64,000 nt of DNA, from the NCBI RefSeq assembly GCF_017562075.2, contig NC_054082.1, positions 62,153,435-62,217,434 on the forward strand, written 5' to 3'. The notes under the pieces are model-generated. The model did no database searches, was not told the origin of the DNA, and saw only the letters and a program-made list of their open reading frames with translations. The stretch comes from Anopheles merus. Lineage: Eukaryota; Arthropoda; Insecta; Diptera; Culicidae. The translations under genes and the position numbers were made by a program. This document shows, in pieces, positions 1-9,943 of this stretch (positions are counted from its first letter, which is position 1; each line of letters opens with the position of its first letter).

Positions 1-381
1 TTGATCCGCCACTGAGGGTGAAATTGCAATTGAGCAAATTTTCAAGAACAAGAATATGAGTATGAAATATAAATCACAACTGGGATGTTAACATTATTTT
101 GAACAATTCCCATGGATGCAAGTGTTAATACTTATAATAATAATATAATCGTAGGTAATATAAGGTTTAAACGTAAGTCAATCACGACCTTTCATATACA
201 ATGAAATACTAGACCGCTTTAATTCGCATAATTTCGCTCGTTATCATAGTAATACGACATTGTTTTTTTTTTTTGTTTGATCATCAGGCCTATTATTTTT
301 CTCAAATGACATTCGATTCCGTCGGAAGCACTCGAGTCGAACTGGAGAAAAAATGGTATCGTTTTCGCCATTCGAATCGAT
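1..381. other. no gene seen, AT-rich DNA
   Basis: AT-rich sequence with a short T run near 260-275. I see no coding signature on either strand. The only structure is that the end of this stretch leads into the left arm of the inverted repeat starting near 382. Confidence 0.5.
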
Positions 382-943
382 GAAGGTTTGATAGATGGTC
401 GAAACAACCGGCGGTTGGAGCAAGTGTAAACAAACGGATTCAGCATTTATTTAAAATGATTGTTGTGTCTCTAGCGGTAACTGTAAGTGGAAGGGGGGGG
501 GGGGGGGTAGATTGTGGTTTTCTCTCACCGGAAATCGGGAGCCCTCACGGACATAAAAAGCAAGACTATCAGGCCTATTATATTGTGTTCGACATACGAA
601 AAGATTCACTCGCACGATTATTATGTTCATTTTGGTGTCGTTTCGCTAGCGACGTTCCTCTTCGAGTAACCCGTCAGTAAGTTCGAGTCGACAAAGTAAA
701 AATAAGTACCGTATTGCTCTAACAGGAATGTGCATTCGAGAGATTTTCTGTCAACAGCTCAAGCTGTCGGGAACGCGCAAATTTTACTACACAAATAATT
801 TAAGCCACTTATCAACTCTCTCACCACTAATTGTATTTACTTCATTTCCAACAAAATTATTGAAAAAATGATTTTAAGGAAATGCTGAATCCGTTTGTTT
901 ACACTCACTCCGACCGCCGGTTGCTTCGACCACCTGTCAAACA
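382..943. repeat. imperfect inverted repeat, fold-back element
   Basis: The stretch 382-459, read on the minus strand, matches 868-943 on the plus strand: both contain GCTGAATCCGTTTGTTTACA followed by a CCGCCGGTTG motif. The arms are about 76 bp and roughly 80-85% alike by eye, around a 400-bp centre. The centre includes a run of 15 G (493-507). Short open frames in both arms are by-products of the repeat. This fits an old non-autonomous fold-back transposon, but no target duplication was found. Confidence 0.6.
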
Positions 944-1124
944 CACAGATGCTACCCGCTGGGCAAAGCGACGGAAGAAATCGTTGTCTTCCGCGAAATT
1001 TCCCATGCCTTCATTTTCCCTCCTACGGAAAATATGTTAAACAGTTCTTTTTCTCGCGTGTGGTTAATGCCCGTGAGTTGCTGTGGCACTCAAAAAAGCC
1101 GTTAACAAACATTGCGGCGATGAA
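944..1124 (-). repeat. copy of a dispersed repeat also at 42335-42690
   Basis: Read on the minus strand this segment shares GCAATGTTTGTTAA, GTAGGAGGGAAAA and GATTTCTTCCGTCGCTTTG with 42335-42690 in the same order. The copy at 42 kb is longer in the middle, so this one has an internal deletion of about 150 bp or the other an insertion. No coding potential was seen. The repeat is cut at 1125 by the TA-flanked element that follows. Confidence 0.6.
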
Positions 1125-1126
1125 TA

Positions 1127-2162
1127 GGGTAAACGTACCTATAGTGGTGCTAGTGCCAATAGTGGTGGTATTGCACTAAAATGCGTCTCGTACGATAAAT
1201 TAACAGTAGTTAAGTTATCTACGATAGTGTGAAATGTTATTTGGCCTTTTACAAAGGATTTAAAAGTTAAATGGGGCCATTCCGTTTCTTAGTGACCGAA
1301 AAATCCATTATTTTGTGAAAGGTATCAACATTTTTCCAAAATCCTTAGGATTTCATAACGAAACTCATATTTCTGTTAACGTTCTAAATGACCACATAAC
1401 AACGCAATTATTAGTTTTTTAACATAATTGTTATCAAATGATATTATTTTATTCAAATTCATTGGCTTTTTACCATATTTACGTATTTTTAAGTGTGTTT
1501 TACGATGGTGCCATTATAGGTACACCAAACAGGCATGTTCCTATAGTGGTCCTAGTTCTAAAATCAATAAAAATAGGTAATTTTAGATTTTTTTCGACGA
1601 TATGTTTAACATTTCGTAATTTTTTCATTAAAATAAGCAACATAAATGAGTTGAAATGAGGCCAAAATTCGCTTACTTGGCTGAGTGAAAAATCGACTTC
1701 AAATCAAGCACACTTTTGCGGGTGTAGGTTGTCGACAGGTGTGATGCAGTACTTTAGTCAATAGTTTCATCGATCAAATTTATACATTTTTTACGATCGT
1801 ATTACGCAAGAAACTAATATTATGGCAGTAATCCTTGCTATTCATACGAAATCAGCTTCGAAACTAAGTTTCATTGATATTATACACTGTTTTTGATGCA
1901 TCTTTATTTACCACCACTATAGGAACACAATACAACTATAGGAACCATAGCACCATTATAGGTACAACGAAGCAATCACAAAAATATGTATTTTTTCGTA
2001 AATTTGATGTATTTCATGGTAAAAATGGTTGTGATTGCGAAGATGAAACATATTCCAATTGCTATGTGTTAAAATATTCAGAAATTGTCCTTCCTGACAC
2101 TTTAAATCCATTAAAACACATCGGTACCACTCCAAATTGCACCACTATTGGTACATTTGCCC
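1127..2162. mobile_element. non-autonomous pogo/Tc1-mariner-type element, 1036 bp
   Basis: The element is flanked by TA at 1125-1126 and 2163-2164. The left end starts GGGTAAACGTACC then TATAGTGGTGC; the right end, on the minus strand, starts GGGCAAATGTACC then AATAGTGGTGC. Copies of the same ACCACTATAGGNAC motif lie inside in both directions (about 1512-1560 and 1908-1962). There is no transposase open frame. Its ends resemble the surviving right end of the pogo-like transposon at 8841 (GGGTAAGTGTACC then AATTGTGGC), so it is probably moved by that family. Confidence 0.8.
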
Positions 2163-2164
2163 TA

Positions 2165-2499
2165 TACGCTGCACTCTCTCAATGCCCGCTACCATGCGCG
2201 AGCATCCTTTCGTGTGTTTGTGTTTGTTTCTTTCGTGTTGCGCTGTGTGCGTTTCTTTCGTTCAGCGATCGCTCACACTCGCTGCGTATTTTTTGTTATC
2301 TAAATCAAAACCAAACCACATACATGCTAAGGTATTTCTTTTTTCATCACTTCATTGAAACTTTTACACATTTATATCACATGATTTCACACATTTACGT
2401 GAACAGTACGTTGACATACAATACTTTACTTTTAAAATAGATCGCTTCATCGGTGTAAACGTTGAAGTGATCGAATGTCTACGTAGATCCTGTTGCACA
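2165..2499. repeat. dispersed repeat X, copy 1, left part
   Basis: This matches 30316-30640 in the same orientation, including the motif CTTTCGTTCAGCGATCGCTCA and the later GTAGATCCTGTTGCACA. It continues at 3800 after the fold-back insertion 2500-3799. No convincing protein was seen; the open frame crossing it is short and lies over repeat sequence. It may be the body of a non-autonomous DNA transposon whose right end is near 4133. Confidence 0.6.
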
Positions 2500-2580
2500 T
2501 AGCGATGGGTCAAGTAGCACAGTGCTACCACGCACGCATAGCACATCAATATGTGCGAGCACACTTGAACACTAAACAAA

Positions 2581-2990
2581 ATTGTGGTACCACTTTTGTG
2601 TAACCGTACAATTTTGTGCAACCACACAATGTTGTGCAACCGCACGATTTTGTGCAACCGTACGACTTTGTGCCATCGCACAATTTTGTGCAACCGCACA
2701 ATTATGTATAACCGCACTATTTTGTGCAACACCACAATTTTGTGGTACCGCACAGTATTCTGCAACCGCACGATTTTGTGGTACCGCACAGTTTTGTGCT
2801 ATAGCACAATTTTGTGTGCGCACTATTTTGTGCTATGACGCAATTTTGTGCGCAGCAATTTTGCGGAAGATCACAATTTTGTGGTAGAACACAATTTTGT
2901 GATAGAGCACAATTTAGTGGTAGAACACAATTTTGTGGTAGAGCACAGTTTTGTGCTATAACACAATTTTGTGTGTGCACAGGTTTGCGC
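2581..2990. repeat. GTGC minisatellite, about 19-bp units
   Basis: About twenty degenerate units of the form TTTTGTGCAACCGCACAA, drifting to TTTTGTGGTAGAACACAA in the right half. Each unit holds a small palindrome, GTGC around GCAC. Because the unit length does not break frames, long cysteine-rich or NCA-rich open frames appear on both strands; these are artefacts and not genes. Confidence 0.85.
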
Positions 2991-3330
2991 TGTAGTAAGT
3001 GTGTTACTACATTGAATGTGCAGTTCTATTTTCTCGTGCTACGTCAGTTTGGTTCTGCAGACAGTTTTTGTGATGCTTTTTTTTTAATTGAGCCCAATTG
3101 TTGGGCTACGTACGAACAATGTGCTACACATAAACAGTATGTACAGTATATACTACGCACAGTTTTGTTGTAACGCGTTATTGTTTTGTTCTGTTGTTTA
3201 AAATTGTTAAAATATTATTCATTTGATTATAAAATACAAAAAATTATTCACTTTAACCAAATGAAATCAGCTCCATCAAATCGATGACATTAAAGATCAT
3301 GTTACTACTGTTATTGTAAGTTTTATTCTT

Positions 3331-3521
3331 TTTCTTCTTCTATTTGGCGTAATGTTCTACGCGGACTTGCCGGCTTATACAGGCTTTCGAGACTTAATTC
3401 ATTATCACGCAGCCGGATAGTCAGTCCTTGCTACGGGGAGATGGTTGTAGGCTTGAACCCATGACGGGCATGTTATTGTGTCGTTTGAGTTGACGACTGT
3501 ACCACGGGGCCACCCCTCTTA
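3331..3521 (-). mobile_element. tRNA-derived SINE, SINE200-like variant
   Basis: Minus strand: the head near 3513 carries an A-box-like TGGTACAGTCGTCA and a B-box-like GGGTTCAAGCC, and the tail at 3331-3345 is (GAA)n. It is flanked by a perfect 14-bp target duplication TAAGTTTTATTCTT at 3317-3330 and 3522-3535. The body differs from the copies at 24.7, 50.9 and 60.8 kb (it ends with GTAGAACATTACGCC before the tail), so it belongs to another subfamily, shared with the partial copy at 41281. The pol III promoter boxes are internal. Confidence 0.85.
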
Positions 3522-3584
3522 TAAGTTTTATTCTTATATAATATCATTACAGGATTTACCTAGCCAATCCGGTATGGTTAAGGC

Positions 3585-3775
3585 GTACAAAATTGTGCTA
3601 TAGCACAAAATAGGGCGCGCAAAAATTGGGCTATAGCACAAAACTGTGCGATATCACAAAATTGTGCTATAGCACAAAATCGTGCGGTTGCACAAAATTG
3701 TGCGGTTGCACAAAAGTAGTACCACCAAAACAGCGCACACTTAATTGTGTGTGGTAGCACCGCACCACACAGTAA
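3585..3775. repeat. inverted arm of the GTGC minisatellite
   Basis: Units such as ACAAAATTGTGCTATAGC and GTGCGGTTGCACAAAA repeat here in the orientation opposite to 2581-2990. Together the two arrays form the stem of the fold-back element. Not protein coding. Confidence 0.75.
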
Positions 3776-3799
3776 AAAGTGCTACTTGACCCATCACTA

Positions 3800-4133
3800 C
3801 ACGTGCGGCTGCTCGCTACGGATCCTTGAGCTGTACTAACGATTTCGTGTGATAGCAATAACGAGAGTACTCAGAGGAACTTTCGGTGCAGTAGTGCAAA
3901 CGAGACACCGATATCAGCATACCGCTGCGAGCAGATCAATCTGAGCGCGCTGGTGGAAAGTAAATGCACACATTTACACATTTGTAATTGTATTTGTAAT
4001 ACACAGTGTAAGTGTCAAAACTGTGTAGAAACCAAAACGCGCTCTCGCATCCTTGTGTTTCACACCCTTTCTCCGCTTAACTCTAGGTTTTTATGCACAC
4101 CATGTTAAAAATATCCCGCCTTTTGTTTGTAGG
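3800..4133. repeat. dispersed repeat X, copy 1, right part and end
   Basis: 3800-3945 (ACGTGCGGCTGCTCGCTACG and onward) matches 30818-30965 in the same direction. The last part, 3960-4133, matches 31595-31745 in the opposite direction: CTACAAACAAAAGGCGGGAT followed by a CTAGAGTTAAGCGG motif. The outer end at about 4133 is therefore a candidate terminal inverted repeat of element X. Nothing coding was seen. Confidence 0.55.
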
Positions 4134-4853
4134 AGAATCTTTGCTTGTATTCAGGTGCAAAGAAAACTGTATATAGTTTGTCATTTAAACTTAATTTTAG
4201 GATGCCTGCGCATGGTTTAAAGATTCTTAGTGATTTCTAAACAGTAAAAACAAGTGTTAATTTGCTAAACACCTGTAAAACTGTTAGCGAATCTATTTTT
4301 GACAGTGGATGGGGAAAGATTCGCCATCAAACATTCGTTCCGTGGAGAGTTACCTAGTTCAAGTGTAAAACAAATTGCCTATATTTTGGCGCCATCATGT
4401 GTCCGGAGTCTTAGTTGTAGTCTATTTAGATCCTTTAGAGCAGGAGTCTCCAAACTACGGCCTGCAGCCGCCTGCGGCCCTCGACAGCCTTCAATGCGGC
4501 CCGCGATGACTTTGTAAAGAATAAAAAAAGGTTATGTTTTTTAATTATTTCAATCAAAATTTCAATGTTTACTTTTTCAATTATAAATAGATCTTCAATA
4601 ATAGAATGTCAAACAATTTTGATACATTGTGATGACATTTTCTCATTAAAAGTAGATTTAATCGTGCATCCATTATATTGCGGTAGCAACGGGTAGGTTT
4701 GAGGCGATTTTAAATTGTAATGAAATGTTTCATTTGCAACGCCTATTTTTGAGAAGAAATTCAAAGTATTGTAACTTATCGTTCTCAAGATCGCTGGCCT
4801 AAATAAACATGCATTTTTTTGGAAACGACCCGGTTCTTGAGTTTATCGATAAG

Positions 4854-5168
4854 TGTTGCGCACACGAAAGTGTCTTTCGGAGCAGCAGCTTAAGACAGGC
4901 ACAGTACACGCCGACTTAAGCACAATAATAAACGCACCAACTGGCTCTTGGCAAATAATGGCTTCATTAATTTATTCAATTGATTTTATACTCTAAAATT
5001 GCTGACCGTCGTCGATCAGCATATTCTTCTTAGTCTATTCTTCTTAGCGTATTTTTCCATTTAATCGTTAAAACAGCGCGCATCGCTGGCGCGTTGCATA
5101 ACGTAGCTAGTCAGCATTTATTGACCAAGCAACGCTAAGTTTTTAAGCCTAAATTGTCGTCAGCGACA
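4854..5168 (-). repeat. 3' LTR of the BEL/Pao element
   Basis: 315 bp, starting TGTTGCGCACAC and ending GTCAGCGACA on the plus strand. It is the 3' LTR because pol and gag run on the minus strand and a polypurine tract abuts its inner edge at 5169. The TSD ATAAG lies at 4849-4853. Confidence 0.9.
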
Positions 5169-5179
5169 TCCCTCTCCCC
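5169..5179 (-). promoter_or_regulatory. polypurine tract of the BEL element
   Basis: On the minus strand GGGGAGAGGGA immediately precedes the 3' LTR. This is the position and composition expected for the plus-strand primer of LTR retroelements. Confidence 0.75.
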
Positions 5180-5198
5180 GTAATTCCTCGTAGGGGAG

Positions 5199-5757
5199 TT
5201 ACAATTCTAGGTTTAAAGTGGGTGGCCTGCATGGCGGAGGACCAATATTTTGTTTTAGATATTTCTTGATTAACATCGCGGAAACCAAGATGACCGTAAT
5301 AGAAACACTTAGTATGGTTATCAAGAAAAGTACATAGTTACTGGTTACCGATTATACTTCGTTCGACTTATCTTCTTTTGATATGCTTAAATTTAACATA
5401 GGTTTGAAATATGCTCTAACTTGCTCAGATTTTATTAGCATCGTCGGTTGTATTTCGAACTTGTTCGTCAAAATGCTGCAGTCTAGTGACAAGGTTATGA
5501 TTCCGATTGAGCAGCTTGGGGTAGTGAGTGTTTTATTACATTTTAGTATTATCTTATCAGGGTTGATAGAGAAGAACAGAATACTGTTTGGATTTGTAAG
5601 TTGTATAAATTCAGTGACTTCTGACCCTATTTCCTTTGAGCTGCATCTGGTACCACTTTCTGTGTGTAGTAATGCTGATGCTATACAGCCTGGCTCTAGT
5701 TGTATTATTTTCTCAGAAGATATGTAGTGCGATTCGTTCAGTTTAAGCGATTCGTTC
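5199..5757 (-). pseudogene. envelope-like ORF remnant of the BEL element (C-terminal part)
   Basis: On the minus strand one frame is open from about 5757 to a stop at 5201-5199, broken by one TAA at 5354-5352. The encoded part has several spaced cysteines in its first 120 residues. Shortly after the internal stop comes a hydrophobic segment of about 23 residues (around 5330-5262), then a basic stretch with two lysines and a short proline-rich tail. This is the layout of the end of a class I-like membrane glycoprotein: ectodomain, transmembrane helix, short cytoplasmic tail. Its place between pol and the polypurine tract is where env lies in BEL elements such as roo. The N-terminal part is missing, lost with the left end of the pogo-like insertion near 5743. 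The envelope assignment is inferred from position and topology, not from a recognised family motif. Confidence 0.5.
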
Positions 5758-8228
5758 AGCTATTGCATTTGCGTGTATGTCTAAAATCGTATGATTGGCA
5801 AGGTTAGGAATGGCTATGACTTTAAACATCTCGTAATTTTCTATCGATACAATTTTAGTTGTTCCTCTTTCTCTTTTTGTTCTTTTTTCTGTTTTTTTCT
5901 GTTCTTCTCGGATTGCCTCCGTATGCTCTCCAGCCGTTAGTACGGGGTGAAAATTTGTTTTGTAATTTCGATGTTTAATACTACGACGCGGCGTTGGCGG
6001 TTGAGTTAATACCTCGGGCAGGCTAAGTGTAGTATTATGACCGTCCAAGATGTCTATCTCCACTGTAATTACAAAATTAATATCAGTTGGGAAAATGTTC
6101 TATAGTTCGTTTTGCATTTTTTTTGCAAACGTCAGTTTTTTTTACTTACCATGCTCGAAATCCTTAGGCTGTTCTAACATAATATTGCCAGTTCGTGGTT
6201 CATCGAAAAGATATTCATTTAAAGGCAATATATTTGGCAACATTTCACTGTCTTCAATCTGAACAATTTCACATTTGCTTACATCGATGTCCGTAGAATT
6301 GGTCTCAAAGCTATTCAATGGAGATCTTTGTTGATCGAATACAACATGAGGACGAACAAATTCTCTGTAAATAAATCGAATGACACGTTCTTCACGAGAC
6401 AAGAGGTTCATGTCTCCTTCGATTTTAGATCTCATATCAACACCAATCAGGTCGTATGCCTCAATTATACGTTCTATGCTTATTTTGATGTTGTCCTCAC
6501 CGCTACCTTCCTGTCTAGCTGTGCTATTTGGCTCCATAATTGATGTATGAAGAGCTTCGCAACAGTCATCAACTTCAGAATGTTCAACTTTAAAAGCAGC
6601 TGCTGTCTTGGCGATGCACTTGTAATAGTCTACCGCATTAGCATCAAATGGATGCAATCCGCATGCCCGAAAACCATTGATAATCGATGGCCTTTTTTTT
6701 GAATTCCTTTTTCAATAGCCTCACATAAAACTGGCCCAAAGTGCAAGATGTTAAGAGCACAACCTTGATTTTTCAATCTCCAAGCTTCTACTGCACGCTT
6801 CCATTCGTTTTTTAATGGCTTAAATATAGCCACGTCTGCGAGCTGAGTAATATGTGTGGTATTAGGATATAGGCATATCAATATTATGCCCAGTGATTTG
6901 CAGAGATCGGCTACTTCTAGTGCATTGTGCGATGCATGGCCATCAACAAATAATAGCTGGCATCGCGAAAGAAATGGTTTAAAATTAACAGTCGTTAAAA
7001 ATTAACCAGAGTCGTTAAAAATTGCTAGAATTTGGCATCGCGTACGCAATGAGTTAATTTGTTAATTTTAACGACTGGTCCTATGCCGTCGTTAAACAAA
7101 CGACTGTCAAGAGCGTATGCGATACAAATTAACAGTCGTTTAATTGTACTGCTCGAATTTTTTCCCCGTGTTTGCCTATATGAGATATCGAGCAGTCGTT
7201 AACTGTTTTGACGATCGTTTATTTTAACAGGAATGAACAACAAATGAACTCAGTTAAACCAAAATGAACTTTAAACGACTGTTAAAATGTGTTCATTTAT
7301 TCGCGATGCCGGCTAATATTATAGGAAATTTCACCCCTTGTTTGATGACAAAAGGGTGAAATATTTTATGAATAAATCCTTTAAAATTAGGAGAATCGAT
7401 CCAACCGCGTTCGCTTTGACCAAGACCCCATTCGGAAGGACAACTTTGCACTACCTCGTGCCGCAAACGTTTACCTGGCAGTATCACATGTGGATGTACA
7501 ATAATGCCATTTGCTCCGAATGCAAACATAACTGTTACATTATGTTTGGCAGCAGCTTGCTCTGCTTCGTAAACATTGCGGGAACCAGTACGAGCAATAA
7601 CCTCTTTTGATTTTGGATGAAGGAAAAATGAGGTTTCGTCTGCGTTAAAAATTCTTGCTGGATCATTCAATATTTCTCGCATTCCATTCTCAGTTAGCCA
7701 ACCATCTATCAAATTAAACCATCCGCGGATATCTTTCTCACTAACTCGGCTACTAGCACAAGACAAAGCTTCGGGCATACGGAAGGAAAAACTGTTGTTG
7801 CGCCGCTTAAAGCCGCGTAACCATTTGCGACCTGAAGTGAGGAGATATTGTGAATTATTGGTATTTAAACACTGACTCATACGCTTCTTACCCTGTTTGT
7901 TGTTACGAAAAGGAGTCACTCGATCTGGATTAGCTTCTAGAAATTCTTTTAACTTAAAGAGCAAAACTCTTCGAGTGACTGGAAATCCACGATCCTGCAT
8001 TTCGTTCAACCAGTCAGCAATGTTTTGTTCCTCATCTGCTGATAGTACAGACTGTGGACCCGGTTTAAACTTATTGCTCCAATTACCACTTATTCTGTAA
8101 CGGATGGTGGACATTGGGATACCAAATTCCTTACAGGCAGCATACAATGTTTTACCGGCATTAATAGACTAAATACAGTCGCTAATCGCATCTTTGGTGT
8201 ACGTTTTCAAATTACGTGATGGAGCCAT
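5743..8228 (-). pseudogene. pogo/Tigger-like transposase, pseudogene with two introns
   Basis: Minus strand. The first ATG is at 8228 and an in-frame TAG follows at 8171-8169. A pipsqueak/HTH-like region (KEFGIPMSTIRYRISG) lies near residues 30-50, then a basic linker and the DDE domain: first Asp in FNADETSFF, second in VDGHASHN, third in ITQLADVAIF. A 60-bp GT-AG intron (7891-7832) joins in frame to GRKWLRGF, and an 87-bp intron (6149-6063) leads to a basic C-terminal exon ending at 5743. A 358-bp MITE interrupts the gene just before the second Asp. A frameshift lies in an A8 run (plus-strand T at 6693-6700), after which the frame continues as GLHPFDANAVDYY. Pogo/Tigger proteins bind their own ends and cut at TA; this copy cannot make a full protein. 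Confidence 0.85.
6956..7313. mobile_element. 358-bp TA-flanked MITE inside the pogo-like transposase
   Basis: The terminal inverted repeats are GCTGGCATCGCGAA (left) and GCCGGCATCGCGAA (right, on the minus strand), flanked by TA at 6954-6955 and 7314-7315. Inside are inverted copies of TTAACAGTCGTT and TTAACGACTG motifs. It has no coding capacity. Removing the element and one TA restores the transposase frame exactly at the codons before VDGHASHN, which proves that it is an insertion. Confidence 0.9.
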
Positions 8229-8843
8229 TCTAAAAAAAAACAACACATAAATTGAACAAACGTTTTCTTTTCAATCTAAACTCTACATACCTGGTGATTG
8301 TTTAGCAAATTATACAAATTTTACGGAAAACCGACACGAACAAAGAAATTGCAACACTCGTTAGCTAGCTTTGTGATCAAACTGACAGTATTGAAAAATG
8401 CATTCATAGCAAGCTGCGATAATTGGTACCCCGATGTTTAGTTGTACCAATTGTGGACTATGGAAAATTACGCCCTTTTTCGATGAAATGTCAGAAAAAT
8501 TTGAAGTGAAGTGAATAAATAACTAATATTTTGTAAAATGATGTTGTTTTTTCGAAGAAATACTGGTCTCTAATTCTAAATATTCCTTATTACTCAACGG
8601 TATTCACCTTAGCAAAATGGTAAGAGATGTCAAACATCTTGGCTACACATTTTAAAAGGGTGATATTTAAGAAACGGAAGTGGCCAGCATGGAACTAATG
8701 AAGCACATATGTTTTAAAATGATCATATTTGAAATAAAAAATACTGCCGTGGTTTCAAAACGCAAATTGACTGTTTTGGAGCCAAAATATTGTTCGTTAT
8801 AGCCATAATTGGTGACATAGCCACAATTGGTACACTTACCCTA

Positions 8844-9943
8844 CTTTGATTCGTGCTGAACGAGTTTGTCCGTCTACGCCAGTTACCAGCTCGTAGATTC
8901 GGCCTTCAAACCATTTTCCTTTCCTTTGTTCATCGGGAAACGTGCCAATATCGCCTATTTGTAATGGTTTGGCCGGTTGAGTCCACATTTCTCGTTTAGA
9001 AAGCTTTGGGAGATACTCAACTATCCACCGTCGCCAATATTGTTGTGTGATTGCCTGGGCCCTTTTCCAATCGGACCGTACCAATTCTGTTTTGGTGATA
9101 TCTGAGATATTCGGCTCTGCCTCGCCGGAACAACCTAGCAAGAAATGAGCTGGAGTTAGTGGCTCGTCATCTTCTTGTTCTGGTGTTAAGTCAATGGTCG
9201 ATTATTTGTTAGGAACTCTATCGCAGTTAGTATTGATCTGAGAACGTGTTCTTTATAACTCGCAGCCATGGGAAGCAGACTCTTGATTTCTCCAACCATT
9301 TGCTCCCACGCACCTCCAAAATGAGGGGCGCCTGGTGGGTTAAAGATCCATTCTATGCCTTCTGAGGCACATCGATATCTTATTTGTTTCATCTCATTGT
9401 CGGCTCCGACAAAGTTGGTCCCATTATCGATGTATAGGAAAGATACCTATCCTCTTCTGTATTGCATATTTTGTAAGCAAACAATAAAGGTGCTTGCCGA
9501 TAGATCAATGGCTATTTCTATATGGACTGCTCTTGTGGTTAAACAAGCAAATATAACACCCCACCTTTTTTCTGACCGTCTGTCGATCGTAACGAATAGG
9601 GGGCCGAAGTAATCTGCTCCACAATGCGTAAATGGTTTTTTAAACACTGCTGTTCTACATGTTGGCAGTGATGCCATTATTGGTGGGATTGGTTTAGCTC
9701 GTGCGTTTCTGCAGTATTGACATTTGTTTATTACGTCCTTAAGACTGCTTCTGAGACCTATCACCCAGAATTTTTGACGAACTGCAGCCATCACTGATTC
9801 GCTCTTCTGGTGATAGTACCTTTCATGGTAATGTTGTAAGATAAGGTTTGTAATGTGATGCGCTTTTGGTAGGACAATAGGGCTACGTGCGTTAAATTGA
9901 AGAAATTTAACGTGTTCAAGTCTTCCTCTAGAACGCATGATCC
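8844..9943 (-). pseudogene. BEL/Pao integrase and C-terminal pol domain, broken
   Basis: Minus strand, reading down from 9943. An HHCC zinc-binding region comes first (QHYHERYYHQK then CQYCRNA). The integrase core follows with first Asp in GADYFGPLF, second in YIDNGTNFVG (about 9440-9410) and Glu in GGAWEQMVGEI (about 9320). A frameshift near 9445 separates the first Asp from the second. The end, 9141-8844, has the DYWRRWxxEYLPxL and GDIGTFPDEQ pattern of the DUF5641-type tail usual in BEL pol; it stops where the pogo-like element entered at TA 8842. The role in an active element is insertion of cDNA into the genome. The upstream pol continues at 10745, beyond the LTR block. Confidence 0.85.

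Larger units (their letters stand above)
2500..3799. mobile_element. hAT-like fold-back element with internal minisatellite
   Basis: The left end TAGCGATGGGTCAAGTAGCAC (2500-2520) is matched on the minus strand at the right end by TAGTGATGGGTCAAGTAGCAC (3799 back to 3779). Inside each end are arrays of GTGC/GCAC-containing units, plus-strand type at 2581-2990 and inverted at 3585-3775, so the DNA can fold into a long hairpin. A SINE (3331-3521) sits between the arrays. The TAG-GATGGG end is of hAT type. The flanks differ enough that I cannot define an 8-bp duplication. No transposase gene is present. Confidence 0.65.
5743..8841 (-). mobile_element. pogo/Tigger-like DNA transposon inserted in the BEL pol 3' end
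   Basis: The right end on the minus strand reads GGGTAAGTGTACC then AATTGTGGC at 8841, next to TA (8842-8843), exactly where the BEL pol frame stops. Subterminal copies of ACCAATTGTGG occur at 8430-8460 and 8800-8835. The transposase gene occupies 8228-5743. The left terminal repeat and its TA are not visible: beyond the transposase stop at 5743 the sequence changes within about 15 bp to the BEL envelope-like remnant, so this end is deleted. An 18-bp spaced direct duplication (GCGATTCGTTCAG at about 5730 and 5748) marks the junction. Confidence 0.8.

Noticed and set aside
2581..2990. Possible CRISPR-like repeat array
   Set aside because: Units are directly adjacent and degenerate, with no unique spacers, in a clearly eukaryotic context. 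It is a minisatellite.
2364..3173. Several long Cys-rich or Asn/Ala-rich open frames on both strands
   Set aside because: They lie over the GTGC minisatellite, whose unit length keeps all frames open. No start context or family motif.
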